DNA of 64,000 nucleotides from a bacterium (GCA_021790935.1 JAJYFL010000004.1:1-64000), one strand, 5' to 3'. Positions 7,939 through 17,791 are shown, counted from the first letter of the stretch. Translations and numbers: made by a program. Notes: generated by a model not told the origin, from the sequence alone.

Positions 7939-9900
7939 ATGCCTACCGTGAGTTCGATCGAAGCGCTCTCGCATGAGAGCCGCCGTTTTCCCCCATCGGC
8001 CGCCTTCGCCGCAGGAGCGAACGCCCAGCCGGGAATCTACGAGGAGGCCGAGCGCGACTACCTCGCGTTCTGGGCTTCGTGGGCGCGAAAGCTCGAGTGG
8101 ATGAAGCCGTTCAGCCAGACGCTCGAATGGAACGAGCCGTTCGCGAGATGGTTCGGCGACGGCGAGCTCAACGCGTCGGTGAACTGCTTGGACCGCCACG
8201 TTCGCGCCGGTGCCGGCGCCAAGATCGCCTTCTATTTCGAGGGCGAACCCGGCGACCGGCGCACGGTCACGTACCAGCAACTGCTCGACGATGTCTGCCG
8301 CTTCGCAAATGGACTGCGCGCGCTCGGCGTCAAGAAGGGCGACCGCGTCGCAATCTACATGCCGATGATTCCGGAGCTGCCCGTCGCGCTGCTCGCGTGC
8401 GCGCGCATCGGCGCGGTACATTCGGTCATCTTCGGCGGTTTCTCGCCGGAATCGATCGTCGATCGGGTCAACGATTCGCAGTGCGTCGCGCTGATCACGG
8501 CCGACTACGGCTGGCGCCGGGGCAAAAAGCTCGCGCTGAAGGGCAACTGCGATGCCGCCATGACGCAGACGCCTTCGATCGAACACTGCGTCGTCTTTAA
8601 GCGAATCGGCGACCCCGTCGAGATGAAGCCGGGCCGCGATATCTGGTGGCACGATCTGGTCAAGGATCGGCCCACGCAGTGCGAACCCGAGCGGATGAAC
8701 GCCGAGGATCTGCTCTTTCTGCTCTATACGAGCGGCACGACCGGCAAACCCAAAGGCGTCAAACACACCACGGGCGGCTACCTCACGCACTGCACGATGA
8801 CGCACGACCTCATCTTCGATCTAAAGCGGGAGACCGACGTCTTTTGGTGCACCGCCGACATCGGCTGGGTCACCGGACACTCGTATATCGTCTATGGCCC
8901 CCTCGCCAACGGCGCGACCGGCGTCCTGTACGAGGGTACGCCCGATTACCCCGATAAAGACCGCTTCTGGGATATCGTCGAACGCTACAGAGTGACCGCA
9001 ATCTACACGGCGCCGACGGCGATACGCAGTTTCATGAAATGGGGCAACGAGTATCCGCGCCGGCACGACCTGTCGTCGCTGCGGCTACTCGGCTCCGTCG
9101 GCGAGCCGATCAACCCCGAAGCGTGGATGTGGTATCGCGAGCACATCGGCGGCAACCGTTGCCCGGTGGTCGACACGTGGTGGCAGACCGAGACGGGCGG
9201 CATCATGATCTCGCCGTTGCCCGGCATCACGGCGACGCCGCCGGGAAGCGCTACGCAACCGCTTCCGGGGATCGGCGCCGACATCGTCAACGACCAGGGC
9301 GAGTCGGTGCCGCTCGGCGGCGGCGGATACGTCGTACTGACACGCCCATGGCCCGGAATGCTGCGCGGCATCTGGGGCGACGACGAACGTTACCGGCAAA
9401 CGTATTGGTCGCGGTTTCCGCACGCCTATCTCGCCGGCGACGGCTGCCGGCGCGACTCCGACGGGAACTACTGGTTCATGGGCCGCATGGACGACGTCAT
9501 GAAAATCAGCGGCCACCGCATCTCGACGACCGAGGTCGAGAGCGCGCTGGTCGAACACCCGAAGATCGCGGAGGCGGCCGTCTGCGGCAAGTTCGACGAC
9601 CTCACCGGTCAAGCGATCTACGCGTTCGTCTCGCTGCGCGGCGGCGAGAAGGGAACTTCCGAACTGGCCGACGAGTTGCGAGACCACGTCGCCGAAAAAC
9701 TCGGCCGGTTCACGCGGCCCAAGTACGTCACGTTCACGCAAGAGCTTCCAAAGACGCGCAGCGGAAAGATCATGCGGCGCCTGTTGCGCGATGTGGCGGA
9801 AGGACGCTCGCTAGGCGATACGACGACGCTCGCCGACGCATCGATCGTCACGGAACTTCAGGAGCGCGCAAAAACCGAAGCGGCGAACGGCGAAGAGTAG
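7939..9900 (+). CDS. acs: Acetyl-CoA synthetase (AMP-forming)
   Basis: A 653-aa ANL-superfamily ligase that converts acetate, ATP and CoA to acetyl-CoA, AMP and PPi. Visible motifs are the P-loop YTSGTTGKPKGVKHTTGGY, the acetate/AMP pocket VDTWWQTETGG, the hinge region MKISGHRISTTEVE and the C-terminal lysine motif PKTRSGKIMRRLLRDV, whose lysine is the usual acetylation switch. Full length for Acs. It is transcribed away from hrcA. A TGTAAT box lies 8 nt before the ATG, but no good -35 is seen. Confidence 0.97.
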   Translation: MPTVSSIEALSHESRRFPPSAAFAAGANAQPGIYEEAERDYLAFWASWARKLEWMKPFSQTLEWNEPFARWFGDGELNASVNCLDRHVRAGAGAKIAFYFEGEPGDRRTVTYQQLLDDVCRFANGLRALGVKKGDRVAIYMPMIPELPVALLACARIGAVHSVIFGGFSPESIVDRVNDSQCVALITADYGWRRGKKLALKGNCDAAMTQTPSIEHCVVFKRIGDPVEMKPGRDIWWHDLVKDRPTQCEPERMNAEDLLFLLYTSGTTGKPKGVKHTTGGYLTHCTMTHDLIFDLKRETDVFWCTADIGWVTGHSYIVYGPLANGATGVLYEGTPDYPDKDRFWDIVERYRVTAIYTAPTAIRSFMKWGNEYPRRHDLSSLRLLGSVGEPINPEAWMWYREHIGGNRCPVVDTWWQTETGGIMISPLPGITATPPGSATQPLPGIGADIVNDQGESVPLGGGGYVVLTRPWPGMLRGIWGDDERYRQTYWSRFPHAYLAGDGCRRDSDGNYWFMGRMDDVMKISGHRISTTEVESALVEHPKIAEAAVCGKFDDLTGQAIYAFVSLRGGEKGTSELADELRDHVAEKLGRFTRPKYVTFTQELPKTRSGKIMRRLLRDVAEGRSLGDTTTLADASIVTELQERAKTEAANGEE

Positions 9901-9921
9901 CCGCCGGTTCGGCACCGCGGC

Positions 9922-11829
9922 TCACGCGAAGAATCTCGCGAGCTCGCCGAGATCCGCCACGCGCCCGGCCGGCGGCAAGGCGTCCAAAATCGTCGCCCCG
10001 TATCGCGTCGACGCCGCGCGCCCATCGAGCAGCGCAACGACGCCGCGGTCGCTCTTACTGCGGATGAGGCGCCCGAACCCCTGCTTGAGCCGAACGATCG
10101 CCGACGGCACCATGTAATGATCGAAGCCGCTCAAGCCACGGGCCTCGAGCGCTTCAACGCGCGCCTGCACGAGCGGATCGGCCGGCGAGGGAAACGGCAG
10201 CCGGTCGATGATGACGCACGAGAGGCGTTCGCCCACGACGTCGATACCCTCCCAGAACGTACCCGTCGCGAAGAGCACCGCTCCCGGCGTGCGCCGGAAC
10301 CATTCGAGTAGATGGGTGCGCGGCAGGTCCCCCTGTAGGCGTACGGGGTAGGAGATGCGTTCGTGCAGCAACGCGTACACCTCGCGTAACCGCGCGTGCG
10401 AGGTAAAGAGGACGAAGGCGCGCCCGCCCGTGCGGTCGAGACATTCTTCGACGAGTGGCGCCGCCAAGCGCGCAAAATTCGCCGCCTTCGGATTCAGCTC
10501 GGGCGGCGCCACGAACAGGCGAGCCTGCGCCGGATAATCGAACGGCGACGGAGCGACCAGCTCCGCAGCCTCACCGACTCCGAGCGAACGCTTGAGAAAT
10601 GAGAACGGCTCCGCGCCGTCTCCCGCCCCATCGGCGATCGTAGCACTGGTCAGGACGACGCTGCGGACCCGATCGAAAAGCGCGGTTCGCAAGAACTCCG
10701 CTACGTCGTACGGCGCGCTATTGATTTCGTAGCAGCCGTCGGATTCGGACCGCTCCGCCCAAGCGATAGCTTCGTCCGCGGGCGCCTGTGCCCGATCGAT
10801 CGCAGCCTGGTGCGCGAGGATCGCGCGCATCGCCAAGTCTCGCCGCCGTTCGGCCTCGGCATCGTTTTGCGGCGCTGCCTTGAGGGCGTCTTGCCAATGA
10901 GCGTGCAGCCAGTTTTCGAGATCGTAGAACGACTCGCGCAGATCGTCGAGCATTGCCGGAACGTCGTCGTTGGCGCGTAACGGATAGCGATCGCCGGGCA
11001 CGCGTGCCAGCGCCGACTCGAGATCGCGCAAACCTCGCTCGAGTGTGGAAACGAAACGTGCCGGCACTTCGTAGGCCCGATGCAACTTGCGCAGCAGCCG
11101 GCCCACGCCGGCGCGAGAGAGCGTTGCGGTGAGCGCGTCGGTCGCCCAGCGCTCGCACTGGTGCGCTTCGTCGAGAACGACGAAGTCGTACGGCGGCAAG
11201 AGCCCGCCGCCCATGGCGAGATCCCGGAAGAACAGCGCGTGATTGACGACCACGACATCCGCGTACTTCGCTTCGTCGCGCCTCTTAAAGAAGAAACAGT
11301 CACGAAAACGCTCGCAGAACTCGCCCACGCAATCGTCGGCATCCGCGTCGAGCCGCTCCCAGTCGTCGGAGCTGGGCACGAACGCAAGTTCCGCTCGGTC
11401 GCCCGTCTGCGTAGCGGCGCCCCACTCCCATATCTGCTGCATCGAGCGCGAGGGCGGAACGAGCCGTTCCGAGCGCATCCGCTCGAACTTCTGGCGGCAG
11501 AGATAGTGGTTGCGGCCTTTGAGCAGCGTCACGCGAACGGGAACGCCGATCGCGCGCGCGACCAGGGGAATGTCCTTGGTCACCAGCTGTTCCTGCAGAG
11601 CGATCGTCCCGGTTGAGAGCACGACCCGCTTGCCGCTGCGCAGCGCCGGCACCAAGTAGGCGAGCGATTTCCCGACGCCGGTTCCCGCTTCGACGATCGT
11701 ATGTCCGCCCTCGGAGAAGCCGCGTTCGATCAGCTCCGCCATTTGGGCCTGGCCCGGGCGCGCTTCATATCCGGGCAGCGCGCGCGCGATCGGCCCCCCC
11801 GGTGCGAACGCGTCGCCGGTACGAATCAC
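9922..11829 (-). CDS. DinG/XPD-family ATP-dependent DNA helicase
   Basis: A 635-aa superfamily 2 helicase. Motif I is EAGTGVGKSLAYLVPAL, the DEAH box is VVLDEAHQ, and late motifs include FATGTFWEGIDVVGE and QGFGRLIRSKSD. Four cysteines between motifs I and II (one after HYL, then the CVGEFCERFRDC group) are placed as in the iron-sulphur domain of XPD and DinG. The probable role is unwinding R-loops or damaged DNA. The start is GTG, overlapping the rhomboid stop by GTGA. Confidence 0.9.
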   Translation of the reverse strand: MIRTGDAFAPGGPIARALPGYEARPGQAQMAELIERGFSEGGHTIVEAGTGVGKSLAYLVPALRSGKRVVLSTGTIALQEQLVTKDIPLVARAIGVPVRVTLLKGRNHYLCRQKFERMRSERLVPPSRSMQQIWEWGAATQTGDRAELAFVPSSDDWERLDADADDCVGEFCERFRDCFFFKRRDEAKYADVVVVNHALFFRDLAMGGGLLPPYDFVVLDEAHQCERWATDALTATLSRAGVGRLLRKLHRAYEVPARFVSTLERGLRDLESALARVPGDRYPLRANDDVPAMLDDLRESFYDLENWLHAHWQDALKAAPQNDAEAERRRDLAMRAILAHQAAIDRAQAPADEAIAWAERSESDGCYEINSAPYDVAEFLRTALFDRVRSVVLTSATIADGAGDGAEPFSFLKRSLGVGEAAELVAPSPFDYPAQARLFVAPPELNPKAANFARLAAPLVEECLDRTGGRAFVLFTSHARLREVYALLHERISYPVRLQGDLPRTHLLEWFRRTPGAVLFATGTFWEGIDVVGERLSCVIIDRLPFPSPADPLVQARVEALEARGLSGFDHYMVPSAIVRLKQGFGRLIRSKSDRGVVALLDGRAASTRYGATILDALPPAGRVADLGELARFFA

Positions 11830-12470
11830 GGATACTGCTGACGGCGTGCGTCGCCCGGAGTCTCGAGCTGCGATTCGAAGCGTTCTCCGGTGTTCGCATC
11901 GATGACGTGCGCCCGAACGGGCTTGGGCGGGAAATAGATCGCAAAGGTGAGGACGAAACCGCTAAGGAGTCCGGCGACGTGAGCGGCTTTCGATATCTCC
12001 GGAATCGAAAAGGTAAGGACGAGGTTCAAGATCAGTATCCCGAGATTCGCCTTCACCAGTTCCATCCCGCGCCGGCCAAATTTGAAGCCGATCGCGAAGA
12101 GCGCGCCGAAGAGCCCGAAGATCGCGCCGCTCGCACCGATCGTCGGGATGTACGGTGCCGAGAAATACACCACGCCCAGACCGCTTACGATCATCGAGAC
12201 GACATACACGAGCAGCATGCGCGGCGAACCTAGCACCTCTTCGATGAACCTGCCGAGAAACCAAAGCGAGAGCATGTTCACGCCGATGTGGAGGATGCTC
12301 GCGTGCAAAAAAGCTCCGGTGACGATGCGCCAGTACTGATGGTCGTGCAACACGGAATACGGCGTCAGCGCTCCGTGAGCGAGGAGCGCGGAATCGCTCG
12401 TCAGCGCTCCGGTCCCCACCTCCCAAAGAAAGACGATGACGTTGATGACGATGAGGATACGCGTGATCAT
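11826..12470 (-). CDS. Rhomboid family intramembrane serine protease
   Basis: A 214-aa polytopic membrane protein with about six hydrophobic segments. The catalytic serine motif is GASGAIFGLFGA and the partner histidine lies in HVAGLLSGF on the last core helix. The HxGxNMLSLWFLG segment on helix 2 (HIGVNMLSLWFLG) is also typical. It cleaves membrane-embedded substrates, which cannot be predicted. ATGA overlap with the MntR-like regulator upstream, so the two genes and the helicase form one operon. Confidence 0.9.
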   Translation of the reverse strand: MITRILIVINVIVFLWEVGTGALTSDSALLAHGALTPYSVLHDHQYWRIVTGAFLHASILHIGVNMLSLWFLGRFIEEVLGSPRMLLVYVVSMIVSGLGVVYFSAPYIPTIGASGAIFGLFGALFAIGFKFGRRGMELVKANLGILILNLVLTFSIPEISKAAHVAGLLSGFVLTFAIYFPPKPVRAHVIDANTGERFESQLETPGDARRQQYP

Positions 12471-13138
12471 GAAGGACCGATCACCGTAACCATGCGGGCG
12501 AGCTCGAGCGAGATCGCGTGGCGCTCGTCGCCGACGTCGATGGTGATCGGACCGCCGAGCGGAGCCTTTTCCCGCACGTGTATGGTGGTGCCGGGCCGCA
12601 GGCCGATAGCGCTCAGATGCTTGAGGATCTCCGGCACTTCGTCGGTGACGCCATGCACGACCGCGGTCGCACCTTCGCCGAGCTGCGCGAGTGGAGCACC
12701 CACCGCGACCGGGTCGCTCAGGTCCGCCGGCGGTATCGGATGCCCGTGCGGGCAGCTCTGCGGGTCGCCAAGCAGTGCGACCAGGCGCCGCTCGACCTTA
12801 TCGGATATCGCGTGTTCGAGCATGCACGCCTCGGAGTGGACCTCGTCCCACGCCATGCCCAGGATGTCGGTGAGGAAGCGCTCGGCCAAACGGTGGCGCC
12901 GCAGAACGGTCACGGCGATCTTGAGGCCCGTTTGGGTGAGCTTTGCCTCGCCTCGTGCCACCTGCTCTATATGGCCCTCTGAGGCAAGTTTCTTCATCAT
13001 GCCGGAGACCGAGGCCGGCGCGACACCCAACTCCGAGGCCAAACCTGACGTCGAGACGCCCGGCCCCTCCCGTTCGAGCCGGTAGACCGCCTCCAGATAC
13101 TCCTCGATCGACTCGGAAAAATGGCTATGCCCGGACAT
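12467..13138 (-). CDS. MntR/DtxR-type metal-dependent regulator
   Basis: A 223-aa iron- or manganese-responsive repressor. It has an N-terminal winged helix (SIEEYLEAVYRLE, then VSTSGLASELGVAPASVSGMMKKL), a dimerisation and metal domain with HRLAERFL, a HSEACMLEH motif carrying the usual metal ligands, and a C-terminal FeoA/SH3-like domain (about residues 148-223). It probably represses metal transport genes elsewhere. There is no metal transporter next to it. Confidence 0.9.
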   Translation of the reverse strand: MSGHSHFSESIEEYLEAVYRLEREGPGVSTSGLASELGVAPASVSGMMKKLASEGHIEQVARGEAKLTQTGLKIAVTVLRRHRLAERFLTDILGMAWDEVHSEACMLEHAISDKVERRLVALLGDPQSCPHGHPIPPADLSDPVAVGAPLAQLGEGATAVVHGVTDEVPEILKHLSAIGLRPGTTIHVREKAPLGGPITIDVGDERHAISLELARMVTVIGPS

Positions 13139-13143
13139 GGCGG

Positions 13144-14166
13144 TCAGCTTCGACGTTCGGCCGACGGTTCCACGCTTGCCGAACGGAGTTGCTCTCCGAG
13201 CATTCGCTTGACGTCATCCTCGGCGAAGCTTGCATCGATGGCATTCCGTACGAACCGCCGGAGCGTCGCCTCACCGGCGATTCCGGCAACATACGCATAC
13301 TCGTCGGTGATGCTCGTGCGAAAGAGCGCCGGATCGTCGGCGTCGATCGCTACGATCGCGCCGGCCGCATCGAGTTCCAGCAGGGGGTGCGGCCGGTCGC
13401 GCGAGACGACGCCGGTGAGGAAATTCGAGGTCGGGCAGATCTCGAGCGGCACGCCGCGAAAGGTTACGAGTTCCAGGACCTCGCGACTTTCGAGCGCGCG
13501 AATCCCGTGCCCGATTCGCTCGGCGCCCAAAACCTCGATAGCTCCGCGTACGCTCTCCGGACCGTCAGCCTCCCCGGCATGCGCCACCGCGTGCAGACCG
13601 TTCGCCCGCGCAAACGCGAAGGGCGCTTCGAAGAGTCTGGCCGGATAGCGCGCTTCGTCCCCACCGAGCCCCACGCCAATCACGCCTAAGTCCGTGAGCG
13701 AAACCGCCAAATGCGCGGTACGCATCGCAGCCTCCGCCCCAAAATTCCTCGTGAGATCGCAGATCAAGCGCACGTCGAGCCCGTCGCGGCACCGTGCGGC
13801 GTCGAACTCCGCCCGCATCGCAGCGACGCAAGCGCGCACGTCGAGGCTCGGGTGGAAGAACTGCCACACGGACGGCGAGATGAACACCTCCGCGTATCGG
13901 ACGCGCTGCGCGGCTGCATCGTGCGCGTACTCGGAGGCGAGCCGGCCGTAGTCCTCAGGATCTCGCAAGAGACGGCTTACGGCTGCAAAGGTAAGCAAGA
14001 ACTCCGCGAAATCGGCGAAACGATACACCTCGTCGAGGTCGCTGGAAACCGGAGACGCGCCGCTCCGGGCCGAGAGCTCGAGGAACGTTGCAGCACGCAG
14101 CGTGCCCTCGAGGTGGCAATGCAGCTGGATCTTGGGAATGCGGCGCAGAAACCCGCTCGTATGCAT
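13144..14166 (-). CDS. add: Adenosine deaminase family protein
   Basis: A 340-aa TIM-barrel amidohydrolase. It has the zinc motif HCHLEGT near the N-terminus, the histidine of VAHAGEADG, ERIGHGIRAL, ICPTSNFLTGVV and the late acidic motif IDADDPALF. It deaminates adenosine to inosine; adenine deaminases of the same family are an alternative. An in-frame GTG at 14190 would add eight residues; the ATG at 14166 sits nearer the family N-terminus. It follows the MntR-like gene by 5 bp. Confidence 0.87.
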   Translation of the reverse strand: MHTSGFLRRIPKIQLHCHLEGTLRAATFLELSARSGASPVSSDLDEVYRFADFAEFLLTFAAVSRLLRDPEDYGRLASEYAHDAAAQRVRYAEVFISPSVWQFFHPSLDVRACVAAMRAEFDAARCRDGLDVRLICDLTRNFGAEAAMRTAHLAVSLTDLGVIGVGLGGDEARYPARLFEAPFAFARANGLHAVAHAGEADGPESVRGAIEVLGAERIGHGIRALESREVLELVTFRGVPLEICPTSNFLTGVVSRDRPHPLLELDAAGAIVAIDADDPALFRTSITDEYAYVAGIAGEATLRRFVRNAIDASFAEDDVKRMLGEQLRSASVEPSAERRS

Positions 14167-14258
14167 GCTGCCGGGTAGGTTCGCAACCACCGTCCCCGCT
14201 TCCGGGTCAAGGCAAGCAGGAGTTCACCACATACCTGAGCGTATAGTAGTGGTCGCGC

Positions 14259-14335
<77 letters not shown>

Positions 14336-14338
14336 ACC

Positions 14339-14382
14339 GCAGAAGGCCCCTCGCGAACGAGCGTTCGCGAGGGGCCTTCTGC
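14339..14382 (+). terminator. 20-bp perfect hairpin after tRNA-fMet
   Basis: Positions 14339-14358 are perfectly complementary to 14363-14382, with the loop GAGC. The stem contains GAAGGCCCC and is G+C-rich at its base. No T-run follows in either direction, so if it terminates transcription it does so without the classical U-tract. It may serve both the tRNA and the convergent gene at 14403. Confidence 0.7.
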
Positions 14383-14402
14383 ACGAAGGTGCGCCGCTCG
14401 GG

Positions 14403-14888
14403 TTATCCGGCGCTCAAGCGAGAGCCGGCGCCTGCAAGCGCTTTTTTCGACTCCTCGAAATTCGGCCCGGCAACGAGCTTGCCGGCATCGTCGAAGCGCA
14501 AGAGCTCGGCCCAGCGCGTAAAATTCTCGGCACTCAAGAAATACGCGTCAGGCGGCTCTCGTTCCGTGAGGTTTGGCTTATACCAGCAACGGTACTGATT
14601 GTAATAGCGGCAGGTTAACGGCTGCTCGTCCGTGTCGTGGACGCCGCAGCGGTGGGTTTCGCGTTCGAAATGCCGGCAGGTGTCGTGAACGACGATCGTC
14701 CAGTCACCCGTGGCGGCGACCGAAACCTCGATGCTGGGAAAATTTACGAGATACTTGACGTAGTCGATCTCGGTGAGCGTCTCCGGAGCTTTGTGCGGGA
14801 TCATGACGACCCGGCAGCAGGGCGCCGAGCACGCGACACATGGATTCTGCGTCACGCGCTCGGCAAAGGAGGCCCCGGCTCCGATCAC
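14403..14888 (-). CDS. YkgJ-like zinc/iron-chelating cysteine-rich protein
   Basis: About 161 aa with the cysteine pattern of the YkgJ (UPF0153) family: CVACSAPCC at the N-terminus, then DTCRHFERETHRCGVHD and PLTCRYYNQYRCWY. These cysteines and histidines probably hold a metal ion or cluster. The GTG start at 14888 overlaps the TAG of the upstream secreted-protein gene (TAGTG), which argues for coupling. The function of the family is poorly known. Confidence 0.72.
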   Translation of the reverse strand: MIGAGASFAERVTQNPCVACSAPCCRVVMIPHKAPETLTEIDYVKYLVNFPSIEVSVAATGDWTIVVHDTCRHFERETHRCGVHDTDEQPLTCRYYNQYRCWYKPNLTEREPPDAYFLSAENFTRWAELLRFDDAGKLVAGPNFEESKKALAGAGSRLSAG

Positions 14889-15352
14889 TAGCGTTCGATC
14901 TTCAGGTAATTCAGCGTAACGTGCTTTTGCGGAGCCACTCGTATCTGCCGGCCTACCCCCCAAGAAAAAGAACCCCTCTCGCCCCGCATCCCCCCGAACT
15001 TCATGTAGTCGTACTTCATGTAGATGGCGCCCGTAGTCGGATGTTTGATTCCGGCCAAGCTGAGCTTGTAATAGCATTTGCCACTCGCGGCATTCCCAAA
15101 CCCGCGACCGTACGTATCGGGGGCATCCGAACTGACGAATTTGAAATATATCGCATCGCAAGCTGTCGGCGCCTTCGATGCCGTCTTGACCGCGACCCAG
15201 CCGGTCACTTGGGCCGGCTCGTTCGTGCAACAGGGCAGGGCCGGGCCGGGATGCATCAACTGCGGAGGCGAGTTCGCAAAGGCGGCGCCCGGTGCGCCGA
15301 TCAGGGCTAGGCTGGTCACCGAGGCGAAGATATTCTTAGCGTGCTTCACCAT
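14888..15352 (-). CDS. Secreted hypothetical protein
   Basis: A 154-aa protein with a clear signal peptide (basic MVKHAKN, hydrophobic core, cleavage near GAAFA-NS). The mature part has two adjacent cysteines (PCCTNE) plus two further cysteines, and a KYDYMKFGG segment. I do not recognise the family. The ATG at 15352 is preferred over one 15 nt upstream because GAGGAG lies 6 nt before it. It precedes the YkgJ-like gene, with the stop overlapping that start. Confidence 0.65.
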   Translation of the reverse strand: MVKHAKNIFASVTSLALIGAPGAAFANSPPQLMHPGPALPCCTNEPAQVTGWVAVKTASKAPTACDAIYFKFVSSDAPDTYGRGFGNAASGKCYYKLSLAGIKHPTTGAIYMKYDYMKFGGMRGERGSFSWGVGRQIRVAPQKHVTLNYLKIER

Positions 15353-15455
15353 GCATACTCCTCGCATTACGACCTGAAACTCCCGCAGAAAAGACGGCGG
15401 GAGGCCCCTATTATAACACCCAACGCAGCCCGCGAGGTACCCCCCGCCCGGTGCG

Positions 15456-16652
15456 TCAATCCCGCAGAATGCCGACCGCCCGGCCGACGCTCTCGAAGGC
15501 GGCGAGTGCGCGGTCCATCTCGCCCCTGGTGAGCTTCGCTCCGATCTGAACGCGTATGCGAGCGGTGCCCTCCGGTACGACCGGGAAGCCGAAACCGGTG
15601 ACGAAGACGCCGCGCTCGAGCAAGCGGTCGCTCATCGCAATCGCGAAGGCGGTCTCGCCCACGATGATGGGGACGATCGCGCTCTCGCCGTCGAGAGGCT
15701 TGAACCCGAGCCGAAGCAGACCCGCCCGAAAGTATGCGACGTTCTCGCGCAGCCGCGCCACCATCTCCGGGTGCGCCTCCAAAGCGTCGATTGCGGCGAG
15801 CGCGCTGCACGCCACCGTCGCCGGCAGGGCGTTTGAAAAGAGCTGCGGGCGCGACTTTTGAATCAGCGTGTCGATCAGCGACGTGCTCCCCGCCACAAAG
15901 CCGCCGGCGGCGCCTCCGAGCGCCTTACCGAGCGTGCCGGTAATGATGTCGATCTCCCCCTCGAGGCCGAAGTGCTCGATCGTCCCGCGGCCGGAGTTCC
16001 CCATGACGCCGGTCCCGTGCGAATCGTCGACGACGGTTACGGCCCCGTACTTCTTCGCGAGCGCGACGATCTCCGGAAGGTTCGCGAGGCTGCCCTCCAT
16101 CGAAAAAACGCCGTCGGTGACGATGAGGACCGGCGCGCAGCCTTGCAGCGCCTTTAACTTTTCCTCGAGGTCGGCCATGTCGGCGTGCTTGTAACGCTCG
16201 CGCCGCGCCTTGCTCGCAAGCCGGCACCCGTCGATGATCGAAGCGTGGTTGAGTTCGTCGGATATAATCGCCGAGCCGTCTTCGCAGATCGTCGGAAACA
16301 GGCCGGTATTCGCGTTCCAACACGACACGTACGTGAGCGAGGCCTCGGTCTTCAAGAACGCGGCGATCCGTCGCTCGAGCGTACGGTGAATGTCGAACGT
16401 CCCGCAGATAAAGCGCACCGAGGCCGTTCCCGCGCCGTACGCATCCAGGCCGCGCTTGCCGGCGGCGATCACCCCGGCGTCGTCGGAGAGGCCGAGGTAG
16501 TTATTGCTGGAGAGCACGATGACGTCGCCCGCTTCCTCCATGTGCACTTCGGCCGCCATCGGCGTCGTGATATGCCGCAGGTGCTTGTACGTGCCCGCAG
16601 CCTTGAGTTTTGCGAGATCGGCATCCAGCCGCGTTTGGAACGCTGCGTTCAC
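15456..16652 (-). CDS. kbl: Glycine C-acetyltransferase (2-amino-3-ketobutyrate CoA ligase)
   Basis: A 398-aa PLP enzyme of the alpha-oxoamine synthase family. Motifs are VLSSNNYLGLS, the glycine-rich CGTFDIHRTLE, VTVVDDSHGTGVMG and the PLP-lysine region DIITGTLGKALGGAAGG. It cleaves 2-amino-3-oxobutanoate to glycine and acetyl-CoA. The GTG start overlaps the tdh stop (GTGA), matching the known kbl-tdh threonine degradation pair. Confidence 0.94.
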   Translation of the reverse strand: MNAAFQTRLDADLAKLKAAGTYKHLRHITTPMAAEVHMEEAGDVIVLSSNNYLGLSDDAGVIAAGKRGLDAYGAGTASVRFICGTFDIHRTLERRIAAFLKTEASLTYVSCWNANTGLFPTICEDGSAIISDELNHASIIDGCRLASKARRERYKHADMADLEEKLKALQGCAPVLIVTDGVFSMEGSLANLPEIVALAKKYGAVTVVDDSHGTGVMGNSGRGTIEHFGLEGEIDIITGTLGKALGGAAGGFVAGSTSLIDTLIQKSRPQLFSNALPATVACSALAAIDALEAHPEMVARLRENVAYFRAGLLRLGFKPLDGESAIVPIIVGETAFAIAMSDRLLERGVFVTGFGFPVVPEGTARIRVQIGAKLTRGEMDRALAAFESVGRAVGILRD

Positions 16653-17755
16653 GGTGTGCTTTCACCTCTTAGGTCTCCTAGGTCGAAGACGATTTTTGCG
16701 GCGGCGCCGGTGTGCATGAGTTCGAAGGCGCGGTCGAACTCCGCCAGGGGCAAGACGTGGGTGATGATCGGGCGCAGGTCGACGCGGCCGCTCTTTACGA
16801 GCGCTTGCGTCTGGTACCAGGTTTCGAACATCTTGCGGCCGTTTATGCCCAGTACCGTCAAGCCCTTGAAGATGATGCGCTCGGCCAGGTTGATGCTGAC
16901 GTCGTCGCTCGGGATTCCGAGCAGCGCGGCACGCCCGCCGTTACGTACCATGCGCAAACCGAGGTCGATCGCCGATGCGCTCCCCGACATCTCGAGCAGC
17001 ACGTCGACGCCGTCCCCCGACGTGCGGCGCAGGACTTCGTCGATCGCGTTGGGGTCGGTGGCGGAGAAAACTTCGTCGGCGCCCAAACGCTTGGCGAGTT
17101 CCAACTTCGCCGGATTGATATCGATGGCGTAGACCGCAGCGGCTCCCGCCGCGCGCGCGACCGGAATCGCCATCAGCCCGATCGAGCCTACGCCCGTGAT
17201 GGCGACGGATTTCGTGCTGACGCCGGCGGCCATGACCGTATGCACCGCATTCCCAAGCGGATCGAAGATCGCGGCGAACTCGTCCGGGATAGCCGGATCG
17301 AGCCTCCAAACGTTGTATTCCGGCATGGCGATGTAGTGCGCGAACGAACCGTCCCGATCGACGCCGATGATCTTCACCGCTTCGCAGATATGCGCTTCGC
17401 CCGTGCGGCATAGCAGGCACGTAAGGTCCGCGATATGCCCTTCGGCCGACACGCGCTCGCCGACGCCGACGGAGCGAACCGCCGCGCCGACGGCCGCGAC
17501 CCTACCCATAAACTCGTGCCCGACGATCAGAGGCGGTCGAACGCGGTGCTGGGCCCAAGCGTCCCAGCTGTAGATGTGAGCGTCGGTACCGCAGACGCCG
17601 GCCTTTTCGACGCGGATGAGCACGTCGGTCGGCCCGAACGCGGGAAGCGGAACTTCGCGCAAGACGAAGCCGGGCCCGGCCTCGACCTTGCAGAGCGCAG
17701 GCATCGTCTCGGGCAGGCGATCGGCGCTCCGGTCGGCAGCTTGCGGTGCAAACAT
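16649..17755 (-). CDS. tdh: L-threonine 3-dehydrogenase
   Basis: A 368-aa zinc-dependent medium-chain dehydrogenase. It has the catalytic zinc residues CGTDAHIY and GHEFMGRV, a structural-zinc-like cysteine cluster (CLLCRTGEAHIC, one Cys fewer visible than the usual four), and the NAD-binding VAITGVGSIGLMAIPVARAAGA. It oxidises threonine to 2-amino-3-oxobutanoate, the Kbl substrate. The true start may be the internal ATG at 17704, where family similarity begins. Confidence 0.92.
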   Translation of the reverse strand: MFAPQAADRSADRLPETMPALCKVEAGPGFVLREVPLPAFGPTDVLIRVEKAGVCGTDAHIYSWDAWAQHRVRPPLIVGHEFMGRVAAVGAAVRSVGVGERVSAEGHIADLTCLLCRTGEAHICEAVKIIGVDRDGSFAHYIAMPEYNVWRLDPAIPDEFAAIFDPLGNAVHTVMAAGVSTKSVAITGVGSIGLMAIPVARAAGAAAVYAIDINPAKLELAKRLGADEVFSATDPNAIDEVLRRTSGDGVDVLLEMSGSASAIDLGLRMVRNGGRAALLGIPSDDVSINLAERIIFKGLTVLGINGRKMFETWYQTQALVKSGRVDLRPIITHVLPLAEFDRAFELMHTGAAAKIVFDLGDLRGESTP

Positions 17756-17791
17756 GACGGGCGGGAGTATTCGCCCCGGCCGCGCGCCGCC

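Noticed and set aside
7852-8805. Long minus-strand frame of 317 codons opposite acs
   Set aside because: It is antisense to the clear acetyl-CoA synthetase gene, is Arg/Asp/Ala-rich as expected for the complement of GC-rich codons, and shows no family motif.
12288-13085. Plus-strand frame opposite the rhomboid and MntR-like genes
   Set aside because: Shadow of two motif-bearing minus-strand genes. No signal peptide, domain or ribosome site supports it.
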